From CAWIOX01 sp963837775 (GTDB taxonomy: Bacteria > Pseudomonadota > Gammaproteobacteria > Burkholderiales > Burkholderiaceae_D): 64,000 bases of DNA. Position 1 is the stretch's first letter, and the number at the start of each line of letters is the position of its first letter. Positions 7,675 to 16,085 of this stretch are shown here, one piece after another. The stretch covers positions 28,803-92,802 of the forward strand of contig CAWIOX010000010.1 in assembly GCA_963837775.1 (NCBI GenBank), given 5' to 3'. Made by a program: the position numbers and the translations under genes. The notes beneath the pieces were generated by a model. That model was not told the DNA's origin, made no database searches, and saw nothing but the letters and a program-made list of their open reading frames with translations.

Positions 7675-9039
7675 TTACCCCGGTTTTGCCGATTGCGCTG
7701 CGGTTAGCGCTTCGTCGAGCGTTTCGATCACCATGCCGGCTTGTTCCGCTGACAGCACCAGCGGCGGTCGAATCTTGAGCACATTGTGTCCCATCGCGCA
7801 GGCGCTGAGCAAGACGCCCTTGTCGCGCATTCGATTGACCACGCGGCTGGTGAGCTCGCGGTCGGGCGTTCGCGATGCGCGGTCCGAGACAAGTTCCACG
7901 CCGACGAACATGCCCGCGCCACGCACATCACCAATGGCCTCGTGCCGGGTGGCAAGAGCGGTGATGCCGTCGAGCAAGATCTTTCCGACCCTGGCGGCAT
8001 GCTGCACCAGGCCTTCTTTTTCGATCGTATCCAGCACTGCCAGCGCCGCCGCGCACGATACGGTATTGCCGGCGAAGGTGTTGAAGTATCTTGAGTTTTT
8101 GCCGAATTCCGCCAACACGTCAGCAGTGGCCAGCAGTCCCGCGACAGGTTGTCCATTGCCCATCGGCTTGCCAAGGGTGACGATGTCGGGGATGAGGCCG
8201 TGACGCTGAAAGCCCCACATATGCTCGCCCGTCCGGCCGAAGCCGGGCTGGACCTCGTCGGCGATGAAAATGCCGCCGGCCCGCTTGATCGCGTCGACCG
8301 CACCCTTCAAAAAGCCCGCTGGTCCAGGGAGGATGCCGTCGCTGGTGAACAGGGAATCGACAATCAGTGCCGCCGGTTTGATGCCGTGACGCCGAAGATC
8401 GGCGATCGCCGCCTCGACATCGCGCGTGAAGCGTTCGGAGAGGTCGGCACCCTCGGCATGATAGAGGCGCGGTGCCGGGACCAGGCGAACGTGCGCGCCG
8501 AGATCGACGGTCGCGCCGAGTGATGGCGAGAATTGCGACACTGCGTCGGTGAAGCCGTGATAGGCGGTTTCGGTCACGATCACGCCCGTGCCACCGGTGC
8601 GGACCTTGGCGATGCGATAGGCGACGTCGTTTGCCTCGCTGCCGGTGCAGGTCAACATGAGATGCGCAAGGTCAGTCTCGGGCACGCTCGCGAGCAGGCG
8701 TTCGGCCAGTTCAAGAATCGTGTCGTGCAGATAGCGGGTGTTGGTCGCAAGAGTCTGCACTTGGCTGCGGATCGCCTCGGTCACCGCCGGGTGACAATGC
8801 CCGAGCGACGCGACGTTGTTATAAATGTCGAGGTAACGGCGACCTTCCGGATCGATCAGCCACACGCCTTCGCCGCGCACGATGTGAAGCGGATGTTCGT
8901 ACATCAGCCGATATGCCGGGCCGAGCAACGCTTCTCGACGCGCGATCATCGCCGCGGTGACGGGTCCCACGTCGACACGTCCGGGGATATAGGCGTTGAC
9001 CATGTTGAGGTCAGTGGTGCTTTTCATTGGCTTTTCCAT
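7675..9039 (-). CDS. class III PLP enzyme, phospho-lyase-like
   Basis: This 454-residue fold-type I enzyme has its PLP lysine in TLGKPMGNG at about residue 289 and the cofactor Asp in FIADEVQPGFGRTG. Its N-terminus (PLHIVRGEGVWLIDPEGR, then NNVASLGHCHPAV) and NTRYLHDTI resemble the ethanolamine-phosphate / 5-phosphohydroxylysine phospho-lyases (ETNPPL, PHYKPL) more than ordinary transaminases. Those enzymes remove phosphate and ammonia from O-phospho-amino-alcohols. A kinase gene ends 4 bases upstream, which supports that reading. The start at 9039 follows AAGGATAAGGAA. An omega-aminotransferase acting on another amine remains possible. Confidence 0.85.
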   Translation of the reverse strand: MEKPMKSTTDLNMVNAYIPGRVDVGPVTAAMIARREALLGPAYRLMYEHPLHIVRGEGVWLIDPEGRRYLDIYNNVASLGHCHPAVTEAIRSQVQTLATNTRYLHDTILELAERLLASVPETDLAHLMLTCTGSEANDVAYRIAKVRTGGTGVIVTETAYHGFTDAVSQFSPSLGATVDLGAHVRLVPAPRLYHAEGADLSERFTRDVEAAIADLRRHGIKPAALIVDSLFTSDGILPGPAGFLKGAVDAIKRAGGIFIADEVQPGFGRTGEHMWGFQRHGLIPDIVTLGKPMGNGQPVAGLLATADVLAEFGKNSRYFNTFAGNTVSCAAALAVLDTIEKEGLVQHAARVGKILLDGITALATRHEAIGDVRGAGMFVGVELVSDRASRTPDRELTSRVVNRMRDKGVLLSACAMGHNVLKIRPPLVLSAEQAGMVIETLDEALTAAQSAKPG

Positions 9040-9043
9040 TTCC

Positions 9044-10099
9044 TTATCCTTTTTGTACTTCGGTCAGTAATCGGTCGCGCGCCTCATTGCGGGAAAGATC
9101 GGCCATCTGGGACAGCGCTTCCCATGCCGCGGGATTGTGGCGCATGATGTAGGCGCGGTTCTCGGGGTAGCGCGCAGCGCGCCATTCCGAAATCAGTGCT
9201 GTGATGAGATGGCGTGTCGCCATGAGATCGGCCACGATCTCCTGCTCGATGTCGGTAAGCGGCAGCGTCGCGTGATAGGCCCCGACGAACTGCGCCGGCC
9301 CCTCGAACGGATCGGCGTTGCCAGTCATATGAAAGGCCGCCGCCGTACCGACCTCACCGACCAGCGGCGCATGCAGCATGTCGCCGAAGTCGATAATCCC
9401 CAAGATGCGTTCATGATCGTCGGGTGCGACCAGCACGTTGTAGAGATGGTAATCGTTGTGGATTACCTGCGCCCTCACCTCGCCGAGACGCGGCAGGACA
9501 TGGTCGGTGAAGCGCGTCATGAACGACTCGGCGAGCGCGCGACGCGGAGCGTCCACGATGCCATCGAGCTTGGCCGTCAGCCGGTGCGCTGCGGAAACAT
9601 TCCACAACAGATCGTGCGTCGCCGAAGGATGCGTGAAGTCGCGCAACGCGAGGTTCAAATTGGCGAGCACTGTCCCCATTGCCCGACGCTGCGCGGCGGT
9701 CCGGGGAGTCTCCTTGATCTGGATGCCGTCGAGATAGGTCAGCATCCGCACGGTGGTTTGGACTCCGTCGGCCAACGCTACAGTGTCGCGCGTCCGGCCG
9801 TCAAGCGTTCGCACCACGTGTGGCACCGGCAGGTCGGGCGATACGCGGGCCACGTGCTCAAGCGCACCAATCTGGAAATCGACGACCGAAACCGGCTCGG
9901 ATGGATTGCTGATCTTGACAACGTAACGAGTGCCGTCCGCGGTCTCTATGCAACAATTCTGGTCGCGCTCGCCCGCCAGTGGTTTGACGCTGCCATGAAT
10001 ACCGTAGAGACGACTGACCAAGGCCCGCACCTCGTCCGGGGCAAGGCTGGGCGCCGCCGTGCTCAACGCCGCCGCAACTGGTTGATCCTCCGCCATCAT
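9044..10099 (-). CDS. APH-fold small-molecule kinase (hydroxylysine/homoserine kinase-like)
   Basis: This is a phosphotransferase of about 351 residues with the aminoglycoside/choline kinase fold. The Brenner motif HNDYHLYNVL at about residues 213-222 holds the catalytic Asp and Asn, and IIDFGDM holds the metal-binding Asp. The nucleotide-pocket lysine is in YVVKISNP. The start at 10099 overlaps the upstream HAD stop as ATGA, indicating translational coupling; the longer frame to 10324 only shadows the HAD gene. Followed by a phospho-lyase-like PLP enzyme, it probably phosphorylates the hydroxyl of an amino alcohol such as hydroxylysine or ethanolamine. The substrate is inferred, and drug resistance is unlikely in this context. 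Confidence 0.88.
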   Translation of the reverse strand: MMAEDQPVAAALSTAAPSLAPDEVRALVSRLYGIHGSVKPLAGERDQNCCIETADGTRYVVKISNPSEPVSVVDFQIGALEHVARVSPDLPVPHVVRTLDGRTRDTVALADGVQTTVRMLTYLDGIQIKETPRTAAQRRAMGTVLANLNLALRDFTHPSATHDLLWNVSAAHRLTAKLDGIVDAPRRALAESFMTRFTDHVLPRLGEVRAQVIHNDYHLYNVLVAPDDHERILGIIDFGDMLHAPLVGEVGTAAAFHMTGNADPFEGPAQFVGAYHATLPLTDIEQEIVADLMATRHLITALISEWRAARYPENRAYIMRHNPAAWEALSQMADLSRNEARDRLLTEVQKG

Positions 10100-10809
10100 G
10101 CGACTCGTTTCGTCGTGGCGGTCTGGGGCGGAAATTCGAGCCCAAGCAAACCGGGAAGTTGGCGAATATCGGTCAAGCGGTTGACACCATAGCCGTCGAA
10201 ACCTTCGAACGAGGGCTCGTGACCGCGATCGATGAACGCTTTGGCCATGAATCCCAGATCGGACGCCGTCATGAGGTCGTAACGGAAGCTCGACGAGACG
10301 TGCATCATCTGGTCTGGTCCGCAACCGAGTTGTTCGAACATATATTCGAACATCTGGGCCCGTGGTTTGTAGGCGCGTGCTTCCTCGGCGGTGTACACGG
10401 CGTGGAAGGGTGCCTTGAGGTGGGCGACGCTATGCGGAATCAAATCGACCATCGAGTTCGACAGGATCACCAGCGGGATGTGCGGAGCGATTGCCTCCAG
10501 CACCTCGACTACGTTCGGATGGGGCTGCCAGGTCGGGACGGCGGCGTACAACATGATCGCATCGGATGGACGATATTCAACGCCGTGCGCCTTGCACGCC
10601 CGTCGAATGGAATTTTCAACAACGTCAAAAAACGGTTTCCACTCACCTAATACTTCATCGAGGCGGTAGAATCCAAAACTGTCTAGAAAAGCCGGCATCC
10701 GCTCAGTCGGAACACGATCTTCGAAAATCTTTTTTGCAGTCGGCCCCATTTCGAAGTTAATGAGCGTCCCGTAACAATCGAAGCTGATGAATTTCGGTTT
10801 GTATGTCAT
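10096..10809 (-). CDS. HAD hydrolase, type II haloacid dehalogenase-like
   Basis: This 237-residue protein starts MTYKPKFISFDCYGTLI, so the nucleophile Asp10 sits in the motif FDCYGTL. Motif II is in VILSNSM, the lysine in ARAYKPRAQMFEYM, and the last motif in HVSSSFRYDLMTASDLG. These match the 2-haloacid dehalogenase subfamily, several members of which are phosphatases. It is the first gene of the operon with the kinase and PLP enzyme. A broken close paralogue lies at 27519-28190. The substrate is unknown; with a kinase next door, phosphatase or dehalogenase activity on an amino-acid-like compound is possible. Confidence 0.88.
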   Translation of the reverse strand: MTYKPKFISFDCYGTLINFEMGPTAKKIFEDRVPTERMPAFLDSFGFYRLDEVLGEWKPFFDVVENSIRRACKAHGVEYRPSDAIMLYAAVPTWQPHPNVVEVLEAIAPHIPLVILSNSMVDLIPHSVAHLKAPFHAVYTAEEARAYKPRAQMFEYMFEQLGCGPDQMMHVSSSFRYDLMTASDLGFMAKAFIDRGHEPSFEGFDGYGVNRLTDIRQLPGLLGLEFPPQTATTKRVA

Positions 10810-10829
10810 TTGGGTGATCTCCTACAGGT

Positions 10830-10945
10830 GGATGAGTACACACAAGTATATGGAAATCAGTGCTACGGAGATGCCTTATTGCCGCGAGACTCAAGCAGTT
10901 TCCTTTTGAATCTGGGGTATGCCTGGCATTTTCTTTGGCGTCCGC
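10830..10945 (-). repeat. upstream element, copy A
   Basis: Just upstream of the HAD operon a stretch of about 110 bp resembles 15925-16045, upstream of the ornithine cyclodeaminase-like gene. The longest identity is 23 bases (10876-10898 against 15977-15999) centred on GCCGCGAGACTCAAGCAG. Flanking pieces, such as CATCCACCTGTA near the gene, are also shared. Both copies have the same orientation relative to the downstream gene, so a shared control region or 5' leader is likely. Confidence 0.65.
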
Positions 10946-11089
10946 TGAGGTCGAACTTTGTCGCGGCATGATCGTCCGACTTCCCGTTGTCGCGACAGCC
11001 TAGGATTGTGTCCCCAGGCGTGGTGTACGAGATGCGACTCTCCAGGGACGCCGTCCCCGATCTGTAATGACCAGCTTATTCTGCTCAGA

Positions 11090-11225
11090 TCAAGCTGCTA
11101 ATTTGAATGCTGTGCTGATAGCCGTGGGGCGGCGGAACCTGACGCGGGTTGATGCCATTGATCAACTGCACGTCGCCCGACAGCAACGCATTAACGCGCG
11201 CCGTCTCATCAGGAAGTGCGCATGA
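11090..11225 (-). pseudogene. fragment of a family-5 solute-binding protein
   Basis: The minus strand reads RDVMRT (Tat-signal region of the intact gene), jumps directly to PDETARVNALLSGDVQLING, and stops soon after. In the intact protein at 11714-13336 these segments are about 250 residues apart. It is therefore an internally deleted and truncated second copy that follows fur copy 1, just as the intact gene follows fur copy 2. Confidence 0.75.
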
Positions 11226-11676
11226 CGTCGCGAGATTTGGATTTTCTCGATGTCGCGGTTTTGGTCGACTTGCAGTCTCCGCACACGCCGTAGAGGGACA
11301 GCGAATGCTCATGGAGAGCAAAGCCGCGTTCCTTCGCGATTTCTTCTTGGCGCCGTTCGATACCGCTGTCAACGAATTCTTCCACCTTGCCGCAGACGGT
11401 GCAAATCAGGTGGTCGTGATGGCTGCCCTCATTAAGCTCAAACACTGCGGCACCCGACTCGAAATGACGGCGGATGACAATGCCCGTTTCAGAAAACTGC
11501 ATCAGCACGCGGTAAATGGTCGCGAGGCCAACGTCGATCTTCTCGTCGATCAGGAAGCGATAGATATCTTCCGCCGACAGGTGCTTGGTTCCGCGCTCAT
11601 GAAAGAGCTGCAGGATGCGCAACCTTGGCAATGTCGCTTTCAGACCGGATTGGCGCAGTGCTTTGGGAATGTCCAT
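11209..11676 (-). CDS. fur: Fur-family metal-responsive repressor, copy 1
   Basis: This 155-residue regulator has an N-terminal winged helix (MDIPKALRQSGLKATLPRLR, then LATIYRVLMQFSETG) and metal sites HHDHLICTVCG and YGVCGDC, giving the structural Cys pairs. Fur represses iron-uptake genes with Fe(II). Compared with copy 2 at 13347-13805 it is about 97% identical up to SRKSKS. It then runs into the deleted binding-protein copy (RDVMRTS-stop) instead of stopping at its own codon. The start at Met 11676 aligns with copy 2; the longer frame to 11748 overlaps the binding-protein gene. Probably functional despite the altered tail. Confidence 0.88.
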   Translation of the reverse strand: MDIPKALRQSGLKATLPRLRILQLFHERGTKHLSAEDIYRFLIDEKIDVGLATIYRVLMQFSETGIVIRRHFESGAAVFELNEGSHHDHLICTVCGKVEEFVDSGIERRQEEIAKERGFALHEHSLSLYGVCGDCKSTKTATSRKSKSRDVMRTS

Positions 11677-11713
11677 TGAATCGACCGATGCCGGTCGGAG
11701 TTCAGGCATCCCG

Positions 11714-13336
11714 TCAGGCATCGAGCCAGACGTGCTCGGCGAACGCATAGCCCATGAGGCCGCCCAGCGGGTGCCCGCTATAACCCTTGAGCTTGTTGCT
11801 CAAACCGTCGAGCGAGTGGATGAACATCGGAATCCCGACACCGCAGCCTTCATGCACCATCACCTGCATGTCGGCATACATCTGCTTGCGCTTGGCTTCA
11901 TTGGTTTCGCCACGCGCCACTTCCAGCAACTGGTCAAACTTCTCGTTTTTCCAGCCCGACACGTTCATCGGCGAATCGGACTTGTAGAACAGCGAGAACA
12001 TCAGGTCGAGCGTCGGGCGCGGATTGATGTTGCCGAACGAGATCGGATGCTTGGCCCAGTGGTTCGACCAGTAGCCGTCCGCCGGCATGCGCTTGATGTC
12101 CAGGTTCAGGCCGATCCTCTTTGCCGACAATTGCAGGATCTGCGCCATGTCGACCGAACCGGTGGCCGCCGTCGATATCACCACCGGCAAGGTCATGCCG
12201 GCCATGCCGGATTTCTGCAGGTGGAACTTGGCCTTGTCCAGGTCGAACGCGCGTTGCGGCAAGCCGGAAAAGTAGTAACGGCTTGAGGGCTGGACCGGGT
12301 GGTCGTTGGCGATGGTGCCGAGATCGCGCATGGCCACCTTGCGGATCTTTTCGCGGTCCTGCATGTATTTCATCGCCAGCACGAAGTCGGGATTCTTCAC
12401 CGGACCGAGATTGTCGCGCATGATGATGTCGGTGTAATGGCCGGTCTTCGATTCGCACAGCGTGCAGCCATAATCGGCCGAAAAGTTCGCCGCCGTGCGC
12501 GGGTTGATGCCATTGATCAGATGCACGTCGCCCGACAGCAGCGCATTGACGCGCGCCGCCTCGTCGGGAATCGAGAAGTATTCGATTTCATCGATGTAGG
12601 GCTTGCCCGGTTTCCAATAGTTTTCGTTGCGCACGCTGATCGAGCGCACGCCCGGCTTGAATTCCTTGCACTTGTACGGGCCGGTGCCGTTCGCGGTGCT
12701 GAAATCCGTCGTGCCGTCCTTGATGATCGAAAAATGGGAAGTGCCCAGCAGCGCCGGCAGGTCGACATTTGCCGAATTCAGCTTGATCCGGAGTTCGTTC
12801 GGGCCGGTCGCCTTGATTTCCTCGAACTCTTCGGCCACCGCCTTAGCTTTGGATGCGGTGGCAGGATTCTTGTGACGCAGCAGGGAATACACCACGTCAG
12901 CCGAGGTCAGCGGCTTGCCGTCATGGAAACGCACATCCTTGCGCAGCTTGACGGTCCATAGCACCGCGTCCTTGGTGCTGACCGATTCGGCCAGCGCCAT
13001 CTGGGGAGTGAGCTTGGCGTCGATGGTGGTCAGGCAGCTGTAGAACATGACGTGGCGCACGTAGTCGGCGATGCTGCCGCCCTTGGCCGGATCGAGCGTG
13101 TCTGCAGTCGAACCGGCGGCGACGGCGGCGCGGATGCGGCCACCCTTCTTCGGGGTCTGCGCGTATGCGGTGCCGGCGTGCGTGAGCAGGCCGCCGGCGG
13201 TGGAGGCAAGCATGCCGCCTGCCAGGAGTGTGCGCATCACATCGCGGCGCGATACGCCGCGTTTGATGTCATCGACGATACGGTCGCTGATCTCTGAATG
13301 CTGCGGGATGAGGATGTCGAATTCTTTGTCGCTCAT
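11714..13336 (-). CDS. ABC transporter substrate-binding protein, family 5, Tat-exported
   Basis: This 540-residue DppA/OppA/NikA-type periplasmic binding protein has a Tat signal (SRRDVMRTLLAGGMLAS, cleavage near AYAQTPKKGG). Family blocks include AVLWTVKLRKDVRFHDGKPL, TSADVVYSLLRHKN and NGTGPYKCKEF. The start at 13336 follows AGGAGAAAAAC and lies 10 bases after fur copy 2, so the two form an operon. Family 5 proteins carry peptides, opines or metal chelates, and the fur link favours a metal or chelate ligand. A frameshifted paralogue sits at 24465-26091 directly before dppBCDF-like genes, which may serve this protein. Confidence 0.9.
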   Translation of the reverse strand: MSDKEFDILIPQHSEISDRIVDDIKRGVSRRDVMRTLLAGGMLASTAGGLLTHAGTAYAQTPKKGGRIRAAVAAGSTADTLDPAKGGSIADYVRHVMFYSCLTTIDAKLTPQMALAESVSTKDAVLWTVKLRKDVRFHDGKPLTSADVVYSLLRHKNPATASKAKAVAEEFEEIKATGPNELRIKLNSANVDLPALLGTSHFSIIKDGTTDFSTANGTGPYKCKEFKPGVRSISVRNENYWKPGKPYIDEIEYFSIPDEAARVNALLSGDVHLINGINPRTAANFSADYGCTLCESKTGHYTDIIMRDNLGPVKNPDFVLAMKYMQDREKIRKVAMRDLGTIANDHPVQPSSRYYFSGLPQRAFDLDKAKFHLQKSGMAGMTLPVVISTAATGSVDMAQILQLSAKRIGLNLDIKRMPADGYWSNHWAKHPISFGNINPRPTLDLMFSLFYKSDSPMNVSGWKNEKFDQLLEVARGETNEAKRKQMYADMQVMVHEGCGVGIPMFIHSLDGLSNKLKGYSGHPLGGLMGYAFAEHVWLDA

Positions 13337-13346
13337 GTTTTTCTCC

Positions 13347-13805
13347 TCAAGATCTGGATTTTCTCGATGTCGCGGTTTTGGTCGACTTGCAACCTCCGCA
13401 CACGCCGTAGAGGGACAGCGAATGCTCATGGAGAGCAAAGCCGCGTTCCTTCGCGATTTCTTCCTGGCGCCGTTCGATGGCGCTGTCAACGAATTCTTCC
13501 ACCTTGCCGCAGACGGTGCAGATCAGATGGTCGTGATGACTGCCCTCATTGAGCTCAAACACTGCGGCACCCGACTCGAAATGACGGCGAATGACAATGC
13601 CCGTTTCGGCAAACTGCATCAGCACGCGGTAAATGGTCGCGAGGCCAACGTCGATCTTCTCGTCGATCAGGAAGCGGTAGATCTCTTCCGCTGACAGGTG
13701 CTTGGTTCCGCGTTCATGAAAGAGCTGCAGGATGCGCAACCTTGGCAATGTCGCCTTCAGGCCGGATTGGCGCAGTGCTTTGGGAATGTCTATTAGTTCG
13801 TTCAT
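13347..13805 (-). CDS. fur: Fur-family metal-responsive repressor, copy 2
   Basis: This 152-residue Fur is nearly identical to copy 1, with normal ending SRKSRS. Metal ligands are HHDHLICTVCG and YGVCGGC. The DNA-recognition helix is in GLATIYRVLMQF. The start MNELIDIPKAL at 13805 is chosen because the downstream part equals copy 1; the in-frame ATG at 13877 would add unrelated residues. It is the first gene of the fur and binding-protein unit. Its housekeeping counterpart is expected elsewhere in the genome, so these are extra copies. Confidence 0.9.
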   Translation of the reverse strand: MNELIDIPKALRQSGLKATLPRLRILQLFHERGTKHLSAEEIYRFLIDEKIDVGLATIYRVLMQFAETGIVIRRHFESGAAVFELNEGSHHDHLICTVCGKVEEFVDSAIERRQEEIAKERGFALHEHSLSLYGVCGGCKSTKTATSRKSRS

Positions 13806-13892
13806 CGAAAAAAACTCGCAGACATTGCTGCCGGCGAGCCAAGCTTCCGGAGGAAGAGGAAACAAATTCAAAAGCACCGGTGCTCTAAAACA

Positions 13893-14861
13893 TTACGCCG
13901 GACGGTATATCTCAGCAAGGTCGCATAAGTCCCAGTTCCCGCCAGTCAATACCACGCAGACTTTTTCATCTGGTCTGACTTTTATGGCGCCCGCCAACAA
14001 AGCTCCGATACCAATTGAGGCGGCGGGTTCAGCTATCAATTTCGCATCTTTGGCAAGAGCACGCATACCCGCGATGATATGTTCGTCTTCAACGAGAACA
14101 ATCTCATCCACATACTTTTCAATAATGGGATATGGGTTTTGACCTGGCACACTTATTCTTAAACCATCCGCAATGGTGTTTTTCAAAGGAAGCGATGTAC
14201 GTTCTTTATTAATCCTGCTTTGAAAATACTTCGGTGTTAAGGCGGGCTCTGCACCTATAACGCGCACCGATGGTTTCGTTTCCTTGATCGCGGTAGCGAT
14301 TCCTGAAATAAGGCCTCCACCGCCCATGGGAATGATTACCGTGTCTACATCTGCCAAATCCTCCAATATTTCACACCCTATTGTTCCCTGACCAGCCATT
14401 ACCAGAGGGTCCTCAAAAGCGTGAACAACTGCATAGTTGTTTTCCTCAGCGATTTCATACACCCTTTTCCATCTGGCAGCAGTATCCCCATCAAAAAGAA
14501 TGACTTCTGCGCCGAGGGCTTTTGTATTTTCAATCTTGATTTTTGGCGTGGTCACAGGAAGGACCAGTAACGCTTTTACGCCCAGCATTCTGGCGGCGTA
14601 AGCAAGCCCCTGGGCATGATTGCCCGAAGAAGTGGCAATGATACCGTTAGCTATCGCTTCTTTTGGGAGCGAAAGTGCCTTGTTCAGAGCGCCTCGAATT
14701 TTAAAGGCCCCGGTAATTTGCAGGGTTTCAGGTTTTAGATACAGCTGACAGCCAACGGCCTTCTCCATCTTTTCTGCGCGCAATAATGGCGTATGTCTGA
14801 TGTGAGGTTTCAGCCGTTCCTGGGCTTCTCGAATGTCCTGAATGGTAGGGTAGTTGCGCAC
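13893..14861 (-). CDS. threonine dehydratase-like PLP enzyme (EutB-like)
   Basis: This fold-type II PLP enzyme has its lysine in ITGAFKIRGALNKA, SSGNHAQGLAYAA binding the substrate carboxylate, and GGGGLISGIATA binding the PLP phosphate. It deaminates serine/threonine-like substrates. Next to an ornithine-cyclodeaminase homologue it matches the EutB/EutC pair of ectoine utilisation. I prefer the GTG at 14861 (RBS AAGGA, 8 bases) over ATG 14900, which overlaps the upstream gene by 29 bases. GC content is clearly lower than in the flanks, suggesting recent acquisition together with the next gene. A plain serine/threonine dehydratase cannot be excluded. Confidence 0.85.
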   Translation of the reverse strand: MRNYPTIQDIREAQERLKPHIRHTPLLRAEKMEKAVGCQLYLKPETLQITGAFKIRGALNKALSLPKEAIANGIIATSSGNHAQGLAYAARMLGVKALLVLPVTTPKIKIENTKALGAEVILFDGDTAARWKRVYEIAEENNYAVVHAFEDPLVMAGQGTIGCEILEDLADVDTVIIPMGGGGLISGIATAIKETKPSVRVIGAEPALTPKYFQSRINKERTSLPLKNTIADGLRISVPGQNPYPIIEKYVDEIVLVEDEHIIAGMRALAKDAKLIAEPAASIGIGALLAGAIKVRPDEKVCVVLTGGNWDLCDLAEIYRPA

Positions 14862-14871
14862 TTGAAAGTCC

Positions 14872-15864
14872 TTATTCAATAAACTCAAAGAAAGTTCCAA
14901 CTTTACTTTCTATTGCGTTCTGATAGATTTTTGTCGAAGTCGTATTGTCTTGAATGGCCATCCCGGTGGAGTCGAAGATCGTAACTTCCTCATCGCTCTC
15001 TCTTCCTGGCTTCTTGCCCAGCAAGACCTCGCCGATCTCTGCATGGATGCCGTCTTTGGTAATGATGTTCTTGCTCAACGGATGCTGGGTTTCGCCTTTT
15101 TCGCTGCACTGTATGATCGAGTCAACGACGACTTTTGCATTCCTGAAGATCTCTGGATCGAATTCCTGCTTCCCCTTTGCATCCGTGCCGATCGCAACGA
15201 TGTGTGTGCCGGGCTTTACCCAGTCGGCTTCCACCAGAGATCCTTTCCCGCGGGTCGTCGTAATCAGGATATCCGCCTGCTCAACGGCTTCTTTTTTGGA
15301 GTTCGCCATCACCACAGGAATGCCGAACTCGCGTTCGATATCCGCTTTGTACTTTGCGAGTGACTCCGCGGTGTGGTCCCATGCATGGATCTCTTCAATC
15401 TTCATGATCTCGTTGATTGCACGGATCTGCATCCTGGCCTGATTCCCGGTACCGATGGAGGTAATTTTTTTCGCATTTTTCCTTGCCAGTGCTCTTACCG
15501 ACACGGCCCCGGACGCCCCGGTTCTGAGGCCAGTGATCAAGCTTCCATCCATCACGCAAATCAGCGCACAGCTCCTGGCATCAAACAGCAGAATGGTCCC
15601 CATGCCGCTCGGCACGCCGTATGTTGTCGGGTTATTGGGGAAGCCGCCGGAAGACGCTTTCATGGAGATGATTTCATTGCCTTTGTAGTAACCAAGCTTG
15701 AAGTCAATATCCCCACGCGGCGGATGGAGATCTATCCCTATATAGTCAGGTTGTACCACCTGGTTACTGTTAAAGGCTTTGTATGCCTCTTCCACCGTAC
15801 CGATGACTTCCTTCATGCAGATTAATCTGCTGACTTCCTCTTTTTTCAGCAACAGGGTTTTCAT
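14872..15864 (-). CDS. ornithine cyclodeaminase/mu-crystallin family protein (EutC-like)
   Basis: This 330-residue NAD(P)-dependent enzyme has the family N-terminus MKTLLLKKEEVSRLICMKEV and the substrate-site region FKLGYYKGNEIISMKASSGG. It also has TGLRTGASGAVSVRALARK and a Rossmann motif in SIGTGNQARMQIRAI. The end TTTSTKIYQNA is typical. Members include ornithine cyclodeaminase, alanine dehydrogenase and EutC. It is the first gene of the low-GC pair, and its upstream region carries copy B of the shared element. Substrate unknown. Confidence 0.87.
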   Translation of the reverse strand: MKTLLLKKEEVSRLICMKEVIGTVEEAYKAFNSNQVVQPDYIGIDLHPPRGDIDFKLGYYKGNEIISMKASSGGFPNNPTTYGVPSGMGTILLFDARSCALICVMDGSLITGLRTGASGAVSVRALARKNAKKITSIGTGNQARMQIRAINEIMKIEEIHAWDHTAESLAKYKADIEREFGIPVVMANSKKEAVEQADILITTTRGKGSLVEADWVKPGTHIVAIGTDAKGKQEFDPEIFRNAKVVVDSIIQCSEKGETQHPLSKNIITKDGIHAEIGEVLLGKKPGRESDEEVTIFDSTGMAIQDNTTSTKIYQNAIESKVGTFFEFIE

Positions 15865-15924
15865 TTATATCGTCTCTCTATTTTTTAGATTCAGGGCATA
15901 CGCTATACAGGTGGATGACAGGCT

Positions 15925-16045
15925 GACGACAGGTCTATGAATACAAGTGTATGGGTATCCGTGTTGCGAAGATTCTTTATTGCCGCGAGACTCAAGCAGA
16001 TTCCTTTTCGATCTGGAGCATTCCCGGCATTTTCTCCTGCGATGA
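15925..16045 (-). repeat. upstream element, copy B
   Basis: This is the counterpart of 10830-10945. The 23-base identity lies at 15977-15999 and CATCCACCTGTA recurs nearer the gene. The element ends about 60 bases before the cyclodeaminase start (15864). Because the downstream genes differ (HAD operon against EutC/EutB-like pair), conservation of only the upstream part suggests a shared regulatory function or promoter duplication. Confidence 0.65.
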
Positions 16046-16085
16046 TTCAGCCTCAACGGACATTAGAATTAAGCCGCACCTCTCG

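Noticed and set aside
9044..10099. Aminoglycoside resistance enzyme
   Set aside because: The APH fold alone is not specific; coupling to a phospho-lyase-like enzyme and a HAD protein favours catabolism.
10099..10324. 75-residue N-terminal extension of the kinase
   Set aside because: It lies entirely inside the HAD gene in another frame; the ATGA overlap at 10096-10099 gives a better start.
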